In this document: positions 43,626-51,959 of the stretch, piece by piece | Numbering within the stretch: position 1 is the stretch's first letter | Layout: each line of letters begins with the position of its first letter | From: Natronobacterium gregoryi SP2 | GTDB taxonomy: Archaea > Halobacteriota > Halobacteria > Halobacteriales > Natrialbaceae | Direction: 5' to 3' | Length of the DNA stretch: 64,000 nt | Assembly: GCF_000230715.2 (NCBI RefSeq) | Contig: NC_019792.1 | Coordinates: forward strand, 682,001-746,000 | Program-made: the position numbers and the translations under genes | Notes under the pieces: generated by a model | The model's input: the letters and a program-made list of their open reading frames with translations, nothing else | Told to the model about the DNA's origin: nothing | The model's database searches: none

Positions 43626-44909
43626 GTGCTTGAGAGTGAACCGACCGCAGCGAAACCCCTGAACGGGTCTCTCTGGGAAACGAACGATACGATCACGACG
43701 ACGACCGAACAGTGGTTCGAGAGCATCGAGGCCGTTCAGATGGCCCTCGAGACAGTCACCTCGCTCGAGGGTCGACTCGTCGTCAGTCTCGTAATGGTGT
43801 TGCTCGCGACGGCAATCGGTTTCGTCGTCGGGCCGAAGGTCGTCGACCGGACGACCGAGTTCGTCGTACAAACGGTTCGCGAAACCGAGGCCGGGACCGT
43901 CCTCGACGCCGTCGAAGAACTGATCGACGTTCCGTTTCCGATGAAAGCGGTCGTTCGACTCCTCCAGGCCGTCGTCGTCGTGGTGACCGGCCTTTCTCTC
44001 CTCGTCGTCTGGGGGTTCGCAGACATCGCGAGGGATCTCCTGTCGGCTTTCGCATCCGCCCTCCCGCACCTCTTTCGGGTCTTGCTGACGGTCGGCATCC
44101 TGGTCGGTGCGCTCGTCGGCACCCGCTACCTCGAGCAGCAACTCGAGGAGTGGCTCGCCGACGCGAACTACGTTACGGCCCATCAGGAGGAAGTCGTTTA
44201 CCGAGTGCTACAGGTTGTCATCTTCACCGCCGCCGGCATCGCGGCACTCTCCCTGTGGAACGTCAACCTCGGCGGGCTACTGGTCGGTGCCGGATTCCTC
44301 GGTATCGTCCTGGGTATGGCCGCCCAACACACTCTCGGATCGCTCATCGCTGGCTTCGTGCTGATGTTCTCCCGACCGTTCGAGATCGGTGACTGGGTCC
44401 AGATCGACGACTACGAGGGAATGGTCGTCGACATTACGATCATCAACACGCGCCTGCGCAGTTTCGACGGCGAAATCGTCGTCCTCCCGAACGACAACGT
44501 CTCGACCAGTACGATCGTCAACCGGAGCAAGCGCGATCGACTCCGACTCAGACTCGAGGTCGGTGTCGACTACGAGACTGATCTCGATCGAGCAGAGGAG
44601 ATCACGATCGAATCGATCGAGAACGTCGAAGACGTCGCGCCAGCGCCGAAACCACAGGTCGTCCCCACCGAGTTTGGCGACTCGGCGATCACCCTCGAGT
44701 GTCGATTCTGGATCGAGAACCCGAACGCACACAAGAAGTGGACGACGATCCAGTCGGTCGTCCACGAGATCAAGACGGCATACGACCGCGAGGAAATCGG
44801 AATCCCATACCCACAACGAGAACTCAGTTCGCGGACAAATGCGGGCTTCCGGATTGAAGACGGAGTCGAACGCAACGATGAAGCGGTTACGTACTCCGAA
44901 CCGGAGTGA
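43626..44909 (+). CDS. Mechanosensitive ion channel, MscS family
   Basis: A roughly 427-residue membrane protein with four or five helices (about 50-70, 110-135, 150-170, 195-230), the MscS pore helix region (LVGAGFLGIVLGMAAQHTLG) and the beta domain (GDWVQIDDYEGMVVDITIIN, then VVLPNDNVSTSTIVNRSK). It opens on membrane tension to release solutes after hypo-osmotic shock. The start is uncertain: GTG 43626 is used, TTG 43554 and ATG 43740 are alternatives. Confidence 0.9.
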   Translation: MLESEPTAAKPLNGSLWETNDTITTTTEQWFESIEAVQMALETVTSLEGRLVVSLVMVLLATAIGFVVGPKVVDRTTEFVVQTVRETEAGTVLDAVEELIDVPFPMKAVVRLLQAVVVVVTGLSLLVVWGFADIARDLLSAFASALPHLFRVLLTVGILVGALVGTRYLEQQLEEWLADANYVTAHQEEVVYRVLQVVIFTAAGIAALSLWNVNLGGLLVGAGFLGIVLGMAAQHTLGSLIAGFVLMFSRPFEIGDWVQIDDYEGMVVDITIINTRLRSFDGEIVVLPNDNVSTSTIVNRSKRDRLRLRLEVGVDYETDLDRAEEITIESIENVEDVAPAPKPQVVPTEFGDSAITLECRFWIENPNAHKKWTTIQSVVHEIKTAYDREEIGIPYPQRELSSRTNAGFRIEDGVERNDEAVTYSEPE

Positions 44910-44954
44910 TACAGACCGACAGCGCATGCCTCGTCTCCACGTGAGTGACGACTG

Positions 44955-45231
44955 TTCCGACGCTCTGTCGATCAGTTCGATATCGGCACCTACACGAACA
45001 AGCACGACTTTGAGAACCATATCAAGAGTGGTATTTTCGGGGTCAACTCATCTAACTCGCTTGCTGAACTTGTCGAGAAAACAGCGACACGTGACCAACT
45101 CACGGAAATGACTGCCTCGACGTTCTCCCGCCGAACGAACGACTGCGACTATCGCGCGGTCGTTCGTGTCTTCTTCGAGCTGCCCCATTCTTCTCGCGTC
45201 GTTACACACTCGGTAGCCTTATCAAGTCGAA
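44955..45231 (+). pseudogene. Fragment of an unrecognised gene, fused to a transposase remnant
   Basis: A frame without a proper start reads FDIGTYTNKHDFENHIKSGI, FGVNSSNSLAELVEKTATRD, MTASTFSRRTNDCDYRAV and FFELPHSSRVVTHSVAL. The pattern suggests a DNA-associated protein of plasmids or proviruses, but I do not recognise it. Coding character ends where an IS6-type transposase remnant begins in another frame. Confidence 0.5.
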
Positions 45232-45414
45232 ATGGGACAGGTCGAAAAGTGGTTTCAGACCGTCTCGATGCGGATCGACCGCTTTCACTCCTTCTGCCGG
45301 GGCTGTCCGGCCAGTGCAAGACACTGGCCCAGACGCTTCAGACACCACTCCAACTATGACCGACCGAATCAAGCGCTCAATGGCCGAACGCCAGCCGAAG
45401 AGGTGCTAAACTAG
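45232..45414 (+). pseudogene. C-terminal fragment of an IS6-family transposase
   Basis: 60 residues including VEKWFQTVSMRIDRFHSF and the tail NYDRPNQALNGRTPAEEVLN, typical for the end of IS6/IS240-type haloarchaeal transposases. The catalytic domain is missing. It ends about 30 bases from tRNA-Gly, a common integration neighbourhood. Confidence 0.72.
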
Positions 45415-45442
45415 ACAGTCTCTCTGTTGCTCGCAGTAGAAA

Positions 45443-45513
45443 TGCGCGGACCGGGATTTGAACCCGGGCCATGAGCTTGGAAGGCTCAGGTCCTACCACT
45501 AGACCATCCGCGC
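45443..45513 (-). tRNA. tRNA-Gly (anticodon TCC)
   Basis: 71 bases with acceptor arms GCGCGGA and TCCGCGC and discriminator A; D arm GGTCTAGTGGTAGGACC; anticodon arm TGAGC-CTTCCAA-GCTCA with TCC at 34-36; T arm GGGTTCAAATCCC. No intron and no encoded CCA. Confidence 0.95.
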
Positions 45514-45578
45514 GCACTCTTACGTTTTCACTTCGCGTTTAAGACTCTTCCTTTTTTCCTCGAGACTGTGGCCTTCCC

Positions 45579-46280
45579 TCACTCCGGGCTCACAACCGTG
45601 GCGTAGCAGTTCCCGCTCGAGAGTTCCCACTCGAGCAACGCCAGATCGCTCGCCTCGAGGTCGCGTTCGAAGTCCTCGGGCGCGTAGATGTGATAGAAGC
45701 GATCGACAGTTTCGCTGCCGGGGAGAGTCCACTCGATTGTGGTGTCGAAGCTCTCGGTCGCATCGAATCGATCGTGAGCGGTCGACCACGCGCTGACGAG
45801 TGCCCGGCCATCGGGGTCGAGGACCCGTGCGAGTTCGTCGAGGCTGGCCCGCCGTGCGGTTTCCGAGGGGAGGTGGTGCAGCGTCGCGACGTAGACCGCG
45901 AGGTCGATGCTGTCTTCAGTCAGCGGGAGTGTCGTCGCATCGGCCTGACAGAGTTCGACCGCGAACGATCGCTCGCGGCCGCGTTCACGGCCCGTTTCGA
46001 GCAGGCCGCGGCTGACGTCGACGCCGACGACCGTCTCGAGGTCGGCACCGTAGAGCAGTTCGGCGTGTCTGCAGTTGCCACAGCCGAGGTCGAGACCGAC
46101 CGTGTGGGTCTCGCCAGCGGTTTCGTCGACGAACGTCTCGACTTCGGGCCAGGCGTACTCTCGCGTCGCAGCGAAGTGTGTGGCGATGCGGTCGTAGGTG
46201 TCCCGGACGGTTGCCCGAGTGGGCTGTCCGCAACTTTTCGTCCCCGCTCGACGCGTCGCATCGGCCTGGTCGTCACCCAT
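45579..46280 (-). CDS. Class I SAM-dependent methyltransferase (Trm9/ABH8-like)
   Basis: A 233-residue methyltransferase. TVRDTYDRIATHFAATREYA followed by W is typical of the Trm9/ABH8-type wobble-uridine methyltransferases; VGLDLGCGNCRHAELLYG is the SAM-binding motif I, VVGVDVSRGLLETG motif II and IDLAVYVATLHHLPSE motif IV. A tRNA target is likely but inferred. The ATG at 46280 (MGDDQAD) is used; earlier in-frame codons lack coding character. Confidence 0.85.
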   Translation of the reverse strand: MGDDQADATRRAGTKSCGQPTRATVRDTYDRIATHFAATREYAWPEVETFVDETAGETHTVGLDLGCGNCRHAELLYGADLETVVGVDVSRGLLETGRERGRERSFAVELCQADATTLPLTEDSIDLAVYVATLHHLPSETARRASLDELARVLDPDGRALVSAWSTAHDRFDATESFDTTIEWTLPGSETVDRFYHIYAPEDFERDLEASDLALLEWELSSGNCYATVVSPE

Positions 46281-46448
46281 CGGCCGGAACTCCTCGTCGG
46301 CGGTGCAAAAATCGTTCGTCCCGAATCGGCGGTCGATTGATCGGGGTTTCGGCTGCACACCCCGATGCCCTCGAGCGGAAACAGTTCATTTCATCGACTA
46401 GTCGTGCGTTACGTTCATACGGTGGGAACGCCAACCCCTAGGTACGGA

Positions 46449-46919
46449 ATGAGGCGCGAGCACTTCACGCTAGATGTCAGCAACGTCGACTGGGTCGACG
46501 AAGACGGTGAGCCGGAAAAGCCCGTCGTATCGATCGATTTCACTGGCCCAGTCGCGGCACTCCGCGAGCGCCTTACTGGTCCCGACGACGACGTACTCGA
46601 GGCTGGTGAGACTGACGTTGCGCTCCGGCTCCAAGAGCCGCTCGGGACCGATGCCGCCGGCGTGGTGAGCGTGACCAACCGCGTCACTGGCGAGTTCATT
46701 CTCGAACTCAACGAGGACGCCAGTGACGTCGTGCGGTTCATCCGTGCAGCCCGCGGCTACGGTGAAGCGGCGACCGACGACGAAGGCCGCTACGAGGTCG
46801 AGATTTCACTCGAGAGTGAGCCGTTCGTCGCCTACGACAAGCAGACGTTTCTGGTCTACGACGACAAGGGGAGCTTGCTCCGCCAGCATAGCCTGATCCC
46901 GAGCGGCGTCGAACTGTAG
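46449..46919 (+). CDS. Haloarchaeal DUF5793-like protein
   Basis: 156 residues. MRREHFTLDVSNVDWVDEDG and KPVVSIDFTGPVAALRERLT are characteristic of a family conserved in haloarchaea (DUF5793 by memory). It is rich in beta strands, has no membrane segment and ends RQHSLIPSGVEL. The function is unknown. The ATG at 46449 is chosen from family-like start; an ATG at 46365 would add 28 residues with poor coding character. Confidence 0.8.
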   Translation: MRREHFTLDVSNVDWVDEDGEPEKPVVSIDFTGPVAALRERLTGPDDDVLEAGETDVALRLQEPLGTDAAGVVSVTNRVTGEFILELNEDASDVVRFIRAARGYGEAATDDEGRYEVEISLESEPFVAYDKQTFLVYDDKGSLLRQHSLIPSGVEL

Positions 46920-46980
46920 TATCGGTCGAGTGTCGACTGGTGGGTCGAATCGCACGACAGGCTCGACATCGGACCGGTTC

Positions 46981-47064
46981 TGATACGGTTTGCTGTCAGC
47001 CAGTTCCGGTGCGACCGCGCGCTCCTGCGGTCGCGCCGGTAAACCGGTACAACAGTCCGTATGG
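46981..47064. repeat. TACGG palindromic element
   Basis: TACGGTTTGCTGTCAGCC at 46984 to GTACAACAGTCCGTA at 47061, central stem GGTGCGACCGCGC/GCGGTCGCGCCGG. Flanking triplets TGA and TGG differ at one base. It lies 37 bases upstream of the iron-box promoter of the ABC ATPase gene. Confidence 0.87.
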
Positions 47065-47100
47065 AAGAACCGAGTTCCCAGCAGGCTGGACGGATCGCCA

Positions 47101-47127
47101 ATTATAAGTATTTTAGGCGTCCCTAAA
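47101..47127 (+). promoter_or_regulatory. TATA box overlapped by a DtxR/SirR-type iron-box operator
   Basis: ATTATAAG (47101-47108) is a TATA element. TTTAGGCGTCCCTAAA (47112-47127) is a near-perfect palindrome (TTTAGG...CCTAAA) resembling the half-sites of DtxR/IdeR-type metal-dependent repressors. It covers the region between TATA box and transcription start, so repressor binding would block initiation. Confidence 0.65.
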
Positions 47128-47160
47128 CCGCATGTGCGCCGGCAAACGCCGGAGTCGACA

Positions 47161-48315
47161 ATGGCAGAGGGACAACTACGTGCGCCGACCGAGGAACCGA
47201 CGGGGTCATCGCGGACGACCGAGGAGGTCGTCTTGGAACTCGACGAAATCGGGAAACAGTACGGCTCCGAAGAGGTGATCTCGGACCTGTCGTTGTCGGT
47301 CCACGACGGTGAGATCCTGACGCTTCTGGGTCCGTCGGGCTGTGGTAAGACGACGACGCTTCGGCTTATCGCCGGCCTCGAGCGGCCCGACGTCGGTCAG
47401 GTCCGACTCGACGCCGAGTCAGTCGCGGGCGACTGTCGCTTCGTTCCGCCCGAAGAACGCGGCGTCGGAGTCGTTTTTCAGGAGTTCGCACTCTTTCCCC
47501 ATCTCACCGCGCGCGAGAACGTCGCTTTCGGCCTGCAGGAGTGGGCCGACGAGGAACGTGACGCTCGCGTCACTGAGTTGCTCGAACTCGTTGGGCTCGA
47601 GGATCATGGCGACGATTACCCGGAGGAGCTTTCGGGCGGACAGCAACAACGGGTCGCGCTCGCTCGGTCGCTGGCACCGGAACCCGAGATGCTGTTGCTC
47701 GACGAACCGTTCTCGAATCTGGACGTCGACCTCCGGGTGGAGATGCGTGAGGAAGTCCGACGGATCATCAAGGAGACGGGAGTTACCGCCATCTCCGTGA
47801 CACACGACCAAGAAGAAGCACTCTCCATCTCCGACCGGGTCGCCGTGATGAACGAGGGAGACATCGAACAGATCGACACGCCCGAACGGGTCTTTCAACA
47901 CCCCAAATCGCGGTTCGTCGCTGGGTTTCTGGGCCACGCTAGTTTCGTCTCGGGGACGGTCCACGGCGACCACGTCGAGACCGCGCTCGGGCGCGTCCTC
48001 CGGGACGACGTTCACGGACTCGCCCAGCAGTACGACAGGACGGCTATCGACCTGCTCGTCCGGCCGGACGACGTGACGGCCTTCTCGGCGGACGACTCGG
48101 AGTCGAACGGTCGTGTCATCTACCGGCGCTACCTCGGTCCGACGGTCCTCTATCGGGTCGAACTCGACTCCGGTGAAACCATCGAGTGTATGCACAACCA
48201 CTCCGACCGAATCGAACTCGACAAACGCGTCGCCGTCCGAGTTACTGCCGACCACGAACTGGCCTGGTTCCCCGCGGGCCAGCGCTATCGCGACGTCACC
48301 GTTGCAGACGATTGA
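47161..48315 (+). CDS. Iron(III)-type ABC transporter ATP-binding protein
   Basis: A 384-residue ATPase of the FbpC/PotA/MalK type. LLGPSGCGKTTTLRLIAGLE is Walker A, ELSGGQQQRVALARSL the signature, MLLLDEPFSNLDVDLR Walker B and ISVTHDQEEAL the switch His. A C-terminal TOBE-like regulatory domain lies at about 265-384. The iron-box promoter points to Fe3+ uptake; no permease or binding-protein gene is adjacent, so it must work with components elsewhere. Other substrates (thiamine, polyamine, sugars) cannot be excluded by sequence alone. Confidence 0.9.
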   Translation: MAEGQLRAPTEEPTGSSRTTEEVVLELDEIGKQYGSEEVISDLSLSVHDGEILTLLGPSGCGKTTTLRLIAGLERPDVGQVRLDAESVAGDCRFVPPEERGVGVVFQEFALFPHLTARENVAFGLQEWADEERDARVTELLELVGLEDHGDDYPEELSGGQQQRVALARSLAPEPEMLLLDEPFSNLDVDLRVEMREEVRRIIKETGVTAISVTHDQEEALSISDRVAVMNEGDIEQIDTPERVFQHPKSRFVAGFLGHASFVSGTVHGDHVETALGRVLRDDVHGLAQQYDRTAIDLLVRPDDVTAFSADDSESNGRVIYRRYLGPTVLYRVELDSGETIECMHNHSDRIELDKRVAVRVTADHELAWFPAGQRYRDVTVADD

Positions 48316-48502
48316 CTGGCGCGTCTTCTTCCGGCTTTGTCCCGTGCTGAACGACGAGCGACAACGACAAACGACGAAACCGATACTGCCTTTCGGCGTA
48401 GTTCAGCGCCGATATCGAACCGCGTCTCTGCTCGAGTAGCCACAGTGACGCGACAGAAACACGACAGATGAGATGGGGTCGTGAGATGAGGCGGTCGGGT
48501 TC

Positions 48503-48640
48503 CTACAGCGCGAGGAAGACGAGCCACGGGACGATAAACAGTGCGACCGTCAGCAGGACCAAAACGAGGAGATAGCCTGCGATCGTTCCGGCGGCCGCGG
48601 CCCAGGACGGATGCTCGAATTCGTTGAGGTCGACTGTCAT
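48503..48640 (-). CDS. Single-helix small membrane protein, 45 residues
   Basis: MTVDLNEFEHPSWAAAAGTI followed by a long hydrophobic helix (GYLLVLVLLTVALFIVPWLV) to the C-terminus. The pattern of a short acidic start, a Trp and one long helix is typical of a small conserved haloarchaeal membrane protein. Function unknown. An upstream GTG at 48706 is in frame but gives a basic, non-acidic extension. Confidence 0.65.
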   Translation of the reverse strand: MTVDLNEFEHPSWAAAAGTIAGYLLVLVLLTVALFIVPWLVFLAL

Positions 48641-48949
48641 GGGCGTATCGACCATCCAGCAGCGTATAAACGTACTGGAACGGGCACTGAAGAGCAACTG
48701 GTTCATCGTTTCGTCCAGTTTTCCGCCGATCGGTCGATTTCTCCCTTGGCGACATATGCGTCAACGAAACAGTTCAATCGCCCGCTAATCGAGATATAAG
48801 TTGGTGCTCGTGGAGCACACGCACGAGCGTATGATACCGACTGCACGAAGCAACTGTCCTCGACGGTTGCCGTTCGGCGGGAGCGGCAACGAAACGGACA
48901 GCGCAGGTTCGCTGTCGAAGACGCCTCACGACGCACCGGCGAGGGAGTC
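48641..48949. other. Non-coding spacer
   Basis: About 310 bases between a small membrane protein and the secreted protein gene; AT-richer around 48780-48840. Nothing supportable was found. Confidence 0.45.
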
Positions 48950-49783
48950 ATGACGACAACGAGACCGAGCGCCCTCGCGATTGCCTTGGCGACGCTCGTG
49001 GTCGTTTCGGGCGTCGGAGCGGGCCTGGCCGCTGCAGGAACGACCGCCGTCGACGATCGACCGACGAACGATGCCGTCGCAGCAGTTGTCGACGACGCGT
49101 CTGCTAACAGTTCGTTTACAGCGTATGCCCAAGAGGGAACGATCGTCCTCGATAGCGACCACGACGATCCAATCCTCCTCCCGGAGAGCGAAGAAGACGA
49201 GCCACGACCCGAAGACGCGCCCGAAGACGTCGAATGGGAAGACGACTCGTTCGTCGTCGACGCCGACGTCGACCTCGAGGACGAAACGTGGGAGGCCGAC
49301 ACCGAGAACGCTTCCATCCCGTTGATCACCTCTTACAGAGTCGACGCGGATCGCGCCGAAGTGCAGATGAGCGTGCCCGACGGATTCCAGGGAACGATCG
49401 ATCCCGATACCGGCGAGATGACGGCCGAGGCCGTTTTCGAGATCGAGGCTGCGGTTATCGGGCCGCTGTTCGGTCTCGGCCCCGATTCGACCTGCGTTAC
49501 CGAGACCGAACTCGAGATGACGACCGAGACCAGTGACAACGGTCTTAGCGGCGAGTCGCTCGAGACCGATTCGGACGGAAACACCGCCACCGCGTTGCTC
49601 GTCGACGACACCTTCACCGTCCCCGGCTTCGAGGCTACCGACGGCGTCGGTGCCGTCTGTGACTCCGCGTCCGACACGTACGGTATCCCCGCCGAAGAAC
49701 CGGGAGACAACGAGTTCGAACTCGAGTTCTGGTTCGATCTCGACGATCTCGGGGAGTTGGCGGAGGCCGGACACGACGACTAG
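48950..49783 (+). CDS. Secreted acidic protein, function unknown
   Basis: 277 residues with an N-terminal Sec-type signal (RPSALAIALATLVVVSGVGA, cleavage near AAAG-TTAV). The mature part is very acidic, with a stretch (DSDHDDPILLPESEEDEPRP, then EDAPEDVEWEDD) and probable beta-sandwich segments (VQMSVPDGFQGTIDPDTGEM, AVFEIEAAVIGPLFGLGPDS). Two cysteines (STCVTE and AVCDSAS) could form a disulfide. The TAG stop is the first base triplet of a downstream 84-bp tandem repeat. No family recognised. Confidence 0.75.
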   Translation: MTTTRPSALAIALATLVVVSGVGAGLAAAGTTAVDDRPTNDAVAAVVDDASANSSFTAYAQEGTIVLDSDHDDPILLPESEEDEPRPEDAPEDVEWEDDSFVVDADVDLEDETWEADTENASIPLITSYRVDADRAEVQMSVPDGFQGTIDPDTGEMTAEAVFEIEAAVIGPLFGLGPDSTCVTETELEMTTETSDNGLSGESLETDSDGNTATALLVDDTFTVPGFEATDGVGAVCDSASDTYGIPAEEPGDNEFELEFWFDLDDLGELAEAGHDD

Positions 49784-49947
49784 TGGCGGGCCAAACCTGA
49801 ACTGATGGGTCGAATCTGGCGGTGTGACCCGATTCGACCCGTCAGTCGACGGTTGGGACGGTACTAGTGGCGGCCACGCCTGCACTGCGGGGTCGAATCT
49901 GGCGGTGTGGCTCAATTCGCCCTGCCAGTCGACGCTTGGGACGGTAC
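49781..49947. repeat. 84-bp tandem repeat, two copies, starting on a stop codon
   Basis: Copy 1 runs from TAGTGGCGGGCCAAACC (49781) to GGTTGGGACGGTAC; copy 2 from TAGTGGCGGCCACGCC (49865) to GCTTGGGACGGTAC. Both contain GGGTCGAATCTGGCGGTGTG and a GTCGAC palindrome. The first TAG is the stop of the secreted protein gene. The end of the unit matches copies at 74-204 and, inverted, at 4364-4392. Confidence 0.85.
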
Positions 49948-50009
49948 GAGCGGTGAGACGCGTCTTTCAGACCGGTACTCGTTTCTCTCCCCCGTCCGAT
50001 AGACGGCGT

Positions 50010-50711
50010 ATGGCAACTGCTGTGCTGTTCGACCTCGACGATACCCTCTACTCCTATCCGCCGTGTAACCGTGCGGGCAAGGAGGCCGCGAGGGAAGCGA
50101 CTCGGGAGCGCGGCTACGCATTCGACGCCCCAGAGTTCGAGGCGTTCTATCAGATCGGCCGCGAGGAGGTCAAACGTCACCTCTCGGGGACCGCCGCCTC
50201 GCACGAGCGCCTGCTGTATTTCAAGCACGCCCTCGAGGATCACACTGGTAGCCCGCAACCGGCCGACGCGCTCGCGATCGGGGACGCGTACTGGGAGGGA
50301 TTCCTCGAGGCGATGGAGCCGTTCCCCGACACCGTGGAGACGCTCGAGACGCTCCGCGACCGTGGTATCGACGTCGCGATCGTGACGAACCTCACGACCC
50401 GGATACAGCTCCGGAAACTCGAGCGACTCGGCATCGCCGATCACGTCGATCTGTTGTTGACCTCCGAGGAAGTCGGCCGAGAGAAGCCCGACTCGGTGCT
50501 GTTCACCCTCCCGCTGGCCCGACTCGATCGCCGCGCTTCGGAGATTGTGATGGTCGGCAACTCTGTCTCCTCGGATATCGTCGGCGCGAACGCGGTCGGG
50601 ATCGAGACCGTGCTGTTCAACGGGGACGTCGACGATCCGGCGTCACTCGAGGGTCGACGGGAACCCGATCACAGGATAGATGCGCTCGGGGCGGTAATCG
50701 ATCTGGTATGA
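50010..50711 (+). CDS. HAD-superfamily phosphatase-like hydrolase
   Basis: 233 residues. [17 protein letters not shown] has the nucleophile and general acid Asp pair (DxD), [13 protein letters not shown] is motif II (Thr), [14 protein letters not shown] is motif III (Lys) and [18 protein letters not shown] motif IV with its Asp. It has a helical cap (about 15-95). The last bases overlap the ATG of the aldolase (ATGA), so the two are translationally coupled and probably act in the same sugar-phosphate pathway. The natural substrate is unknown. Confidence 0.9.
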   Translation: MATAVLFDLDDTLYSYPPCNRAGKEAAREATRERGYAFDAPEFEAFYQIGREEVKRHLSGTAASHERLLYFKHALEDHTGSPQPADALAIGDAYWEGFLEAMEPFPDTVETLETLRDRGIDVAIVTNLTTRIQLRKLERLGIADHVDLLLTSEEVGREKPDSVLFTLPLARLDRRASEIVMVGNSVSSDIVGANAVGIETVLFNGDVDDPASLEGRREPDHRIDALGAVIDLV

Positions 50712-51394
50712 CCGAGGCGGAACTTCTGGTGAGTGAGTGTCGGGCCGTCGTCGATCACGCGATCGAACTTGCCGATCTTACCCCGGGTCGGACGGGGAAT
50801 CTGAGCGTTCGTGGCGAGCCCGGAGGTGATGGCGGTAGCGACAGTGGCCCGGGAAACGCCTTCGCGATCACTCCGACTGGCGTCCCCTACGACGCGTTCG
50901 ATCCTGGAGACGTGCCGGTTGTCGACATCGGTACCGAAGGTGGGCAACTCGCCGGCGAAATGACACCGAGCAGCGAAGTGCCGATGCATACGGCGATCTA
51001 TCGGCGCGAAGACGTCGGTGCGATCGTCCATACCCATTCGCCGTGGGCGACCGCGCTCGCCGTCGCAAACGAACCGCTGCCGCCGATCCACTACATGATC
51101 GTCGCCGTCGGCAAAAGCGTCCCCGTCGCAGAGTACGCACCCTACGGCACCGACGACCTCGCGGCGAACATCGTCGCCGCGATGGACGAGGCCGACTCGA
51201 CCGCCGCGCTCATCGAGAACCACGGCCTCGTCGTCACCGCGCCCGACCTCCCAACCGCGCTCGAGAACACCCATCACGTCGAAAGCCTCGCGCGGCTTTA
51301 CCTCGAGACGAAATCCGCGGGGCTGGAGCCCCAGACGCTGTCGGACGAGCAACTCGAGACGGTACTCGAGCAGTTCGAGTCCTACGGGCAGTGA
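50708..51394 (+). CDS. Class II aldolase/adducin family protein (fuculose-phosphate aldolase-like)
   Basis: 228 residues. [11 protein letters not shown] and [12 protein letters not shown] form the phosphate-binding part; [20 protein letters not shown] supplies the catalytic Glu/His and zinc-binding His residues, followed by [10 protein letters not shown] with a further His. These zinc enzymes cleave sugar 1-phosphates to DHAP and an aldehyde, or dehydrate methylthioribulose-1-phosphate. Coupling to a HAD phosphatase suggests fucose, pentose or 5-deoxysugar breakdown. An insertion ([13 protein letters not shown]) is typical for halophiles. Confidence 0.88.
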   Translation: MTEAELLVSECRAVVDHAIELADLTPGRTGNLSVRGEPGGDGGSDSGPGNAFAITPTGVPYDAFDPGDVPVVDIGTEGGQLAGEMTPSSEVPMHTAIYRREDVGAIVHTHSPWATALAVANEPLPPIHYMIVAVGKSVPVAEYAPYGTDDLAANIVAAMDEADSTAALIENHGLVVTAPDLPTALENTHHVESLARLYLETKSAGLEPQTLSDEQLETVLEQFESYGQ

Positions 51395-51886
51395 TCAGAG
51401 GTACGGCCGGAACAAATCGTCGTCGTGCAGATCTTCTGGGAGCGCCTCAAACCACCGCGCTGCGGCGATCTCGTCGCGATCGACGCCCAGTTGGTCGGCG
51501 TCGGGGATCGGTCCGTCGGCGCTGGCGTCGAACAGGACGAACTCCGCGCGGAACCGGACGTCGGGTTCGGACTCGGCGACGTAGATCTGATCGACGACCA
51601 GAATCGGATCGTCGATCGTTGCCTCGAGGCCCGTCTCTTCGTACACTTCGCGTCGTGCGGCCTCGGCGGGCGTTTCGTCCAGTTCGACCGCGCCACCAGG
51701 CGCGATCCAGCCGTCCGACCAGCCGTTCTTGACGAGGGCGATTCGGCCGTCGGAGTCCGTGACGCGAGCAGCGGCCGTCAGCCCGGTTCCGCTGGTTGCC
51801 CACTCTCGGTACGTCTCGACTCTGGCGGGCGGAACGGAGACCGTCTGTGTCTCCCGGGGCACGTCGGGTGAAACGCGGGACTCCAT
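51395..51886 (-). CDS. Nudix hydrolase
   Basis: 163 residues with the Nudix box GGAVELDETPAEAARREVYE followed by ETGLEA (G-x5-E-x7-R-E-x2-E-E-x-G). The enzyme hydrolyses a nucleoside diphosphate linked to another group; the substrate cannot be told. It is convergent with the aldolase, stop codons next to each other. The start at 51886 (MESRVSPDVPRETQT) is the first of the frame. Confidence 0.9.
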   Translation of the reverse strand: MESRVSPDVPRETQTVSVPPARVETYREWATSGTGLTAAARVTDSDGRIALVKNGWSDGWIAPGGAVELDETPAEAARREVYEETGLEATIDDPILVVDQIYVAESEPDVRFRAEFVLFDASADGPIPDADQLGVDRDEIAAARWFEALPEDLHDDDLFRPYL

Positions 51887-51959
51887 TCGTGACTGATATG
51901 TTTCAGTACAACCAATGATAAAGAACGCGAAAGAACTCTCGAGTTGCGGACGCCCAGTT

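Noticed and set aside
8362-47064. TACGG elements as a CRISPR array
   Set aside because: The copies are dispersed, palindromic over the full length, mutually diverged and not separated by spacers of constant size; no cas genes are present.
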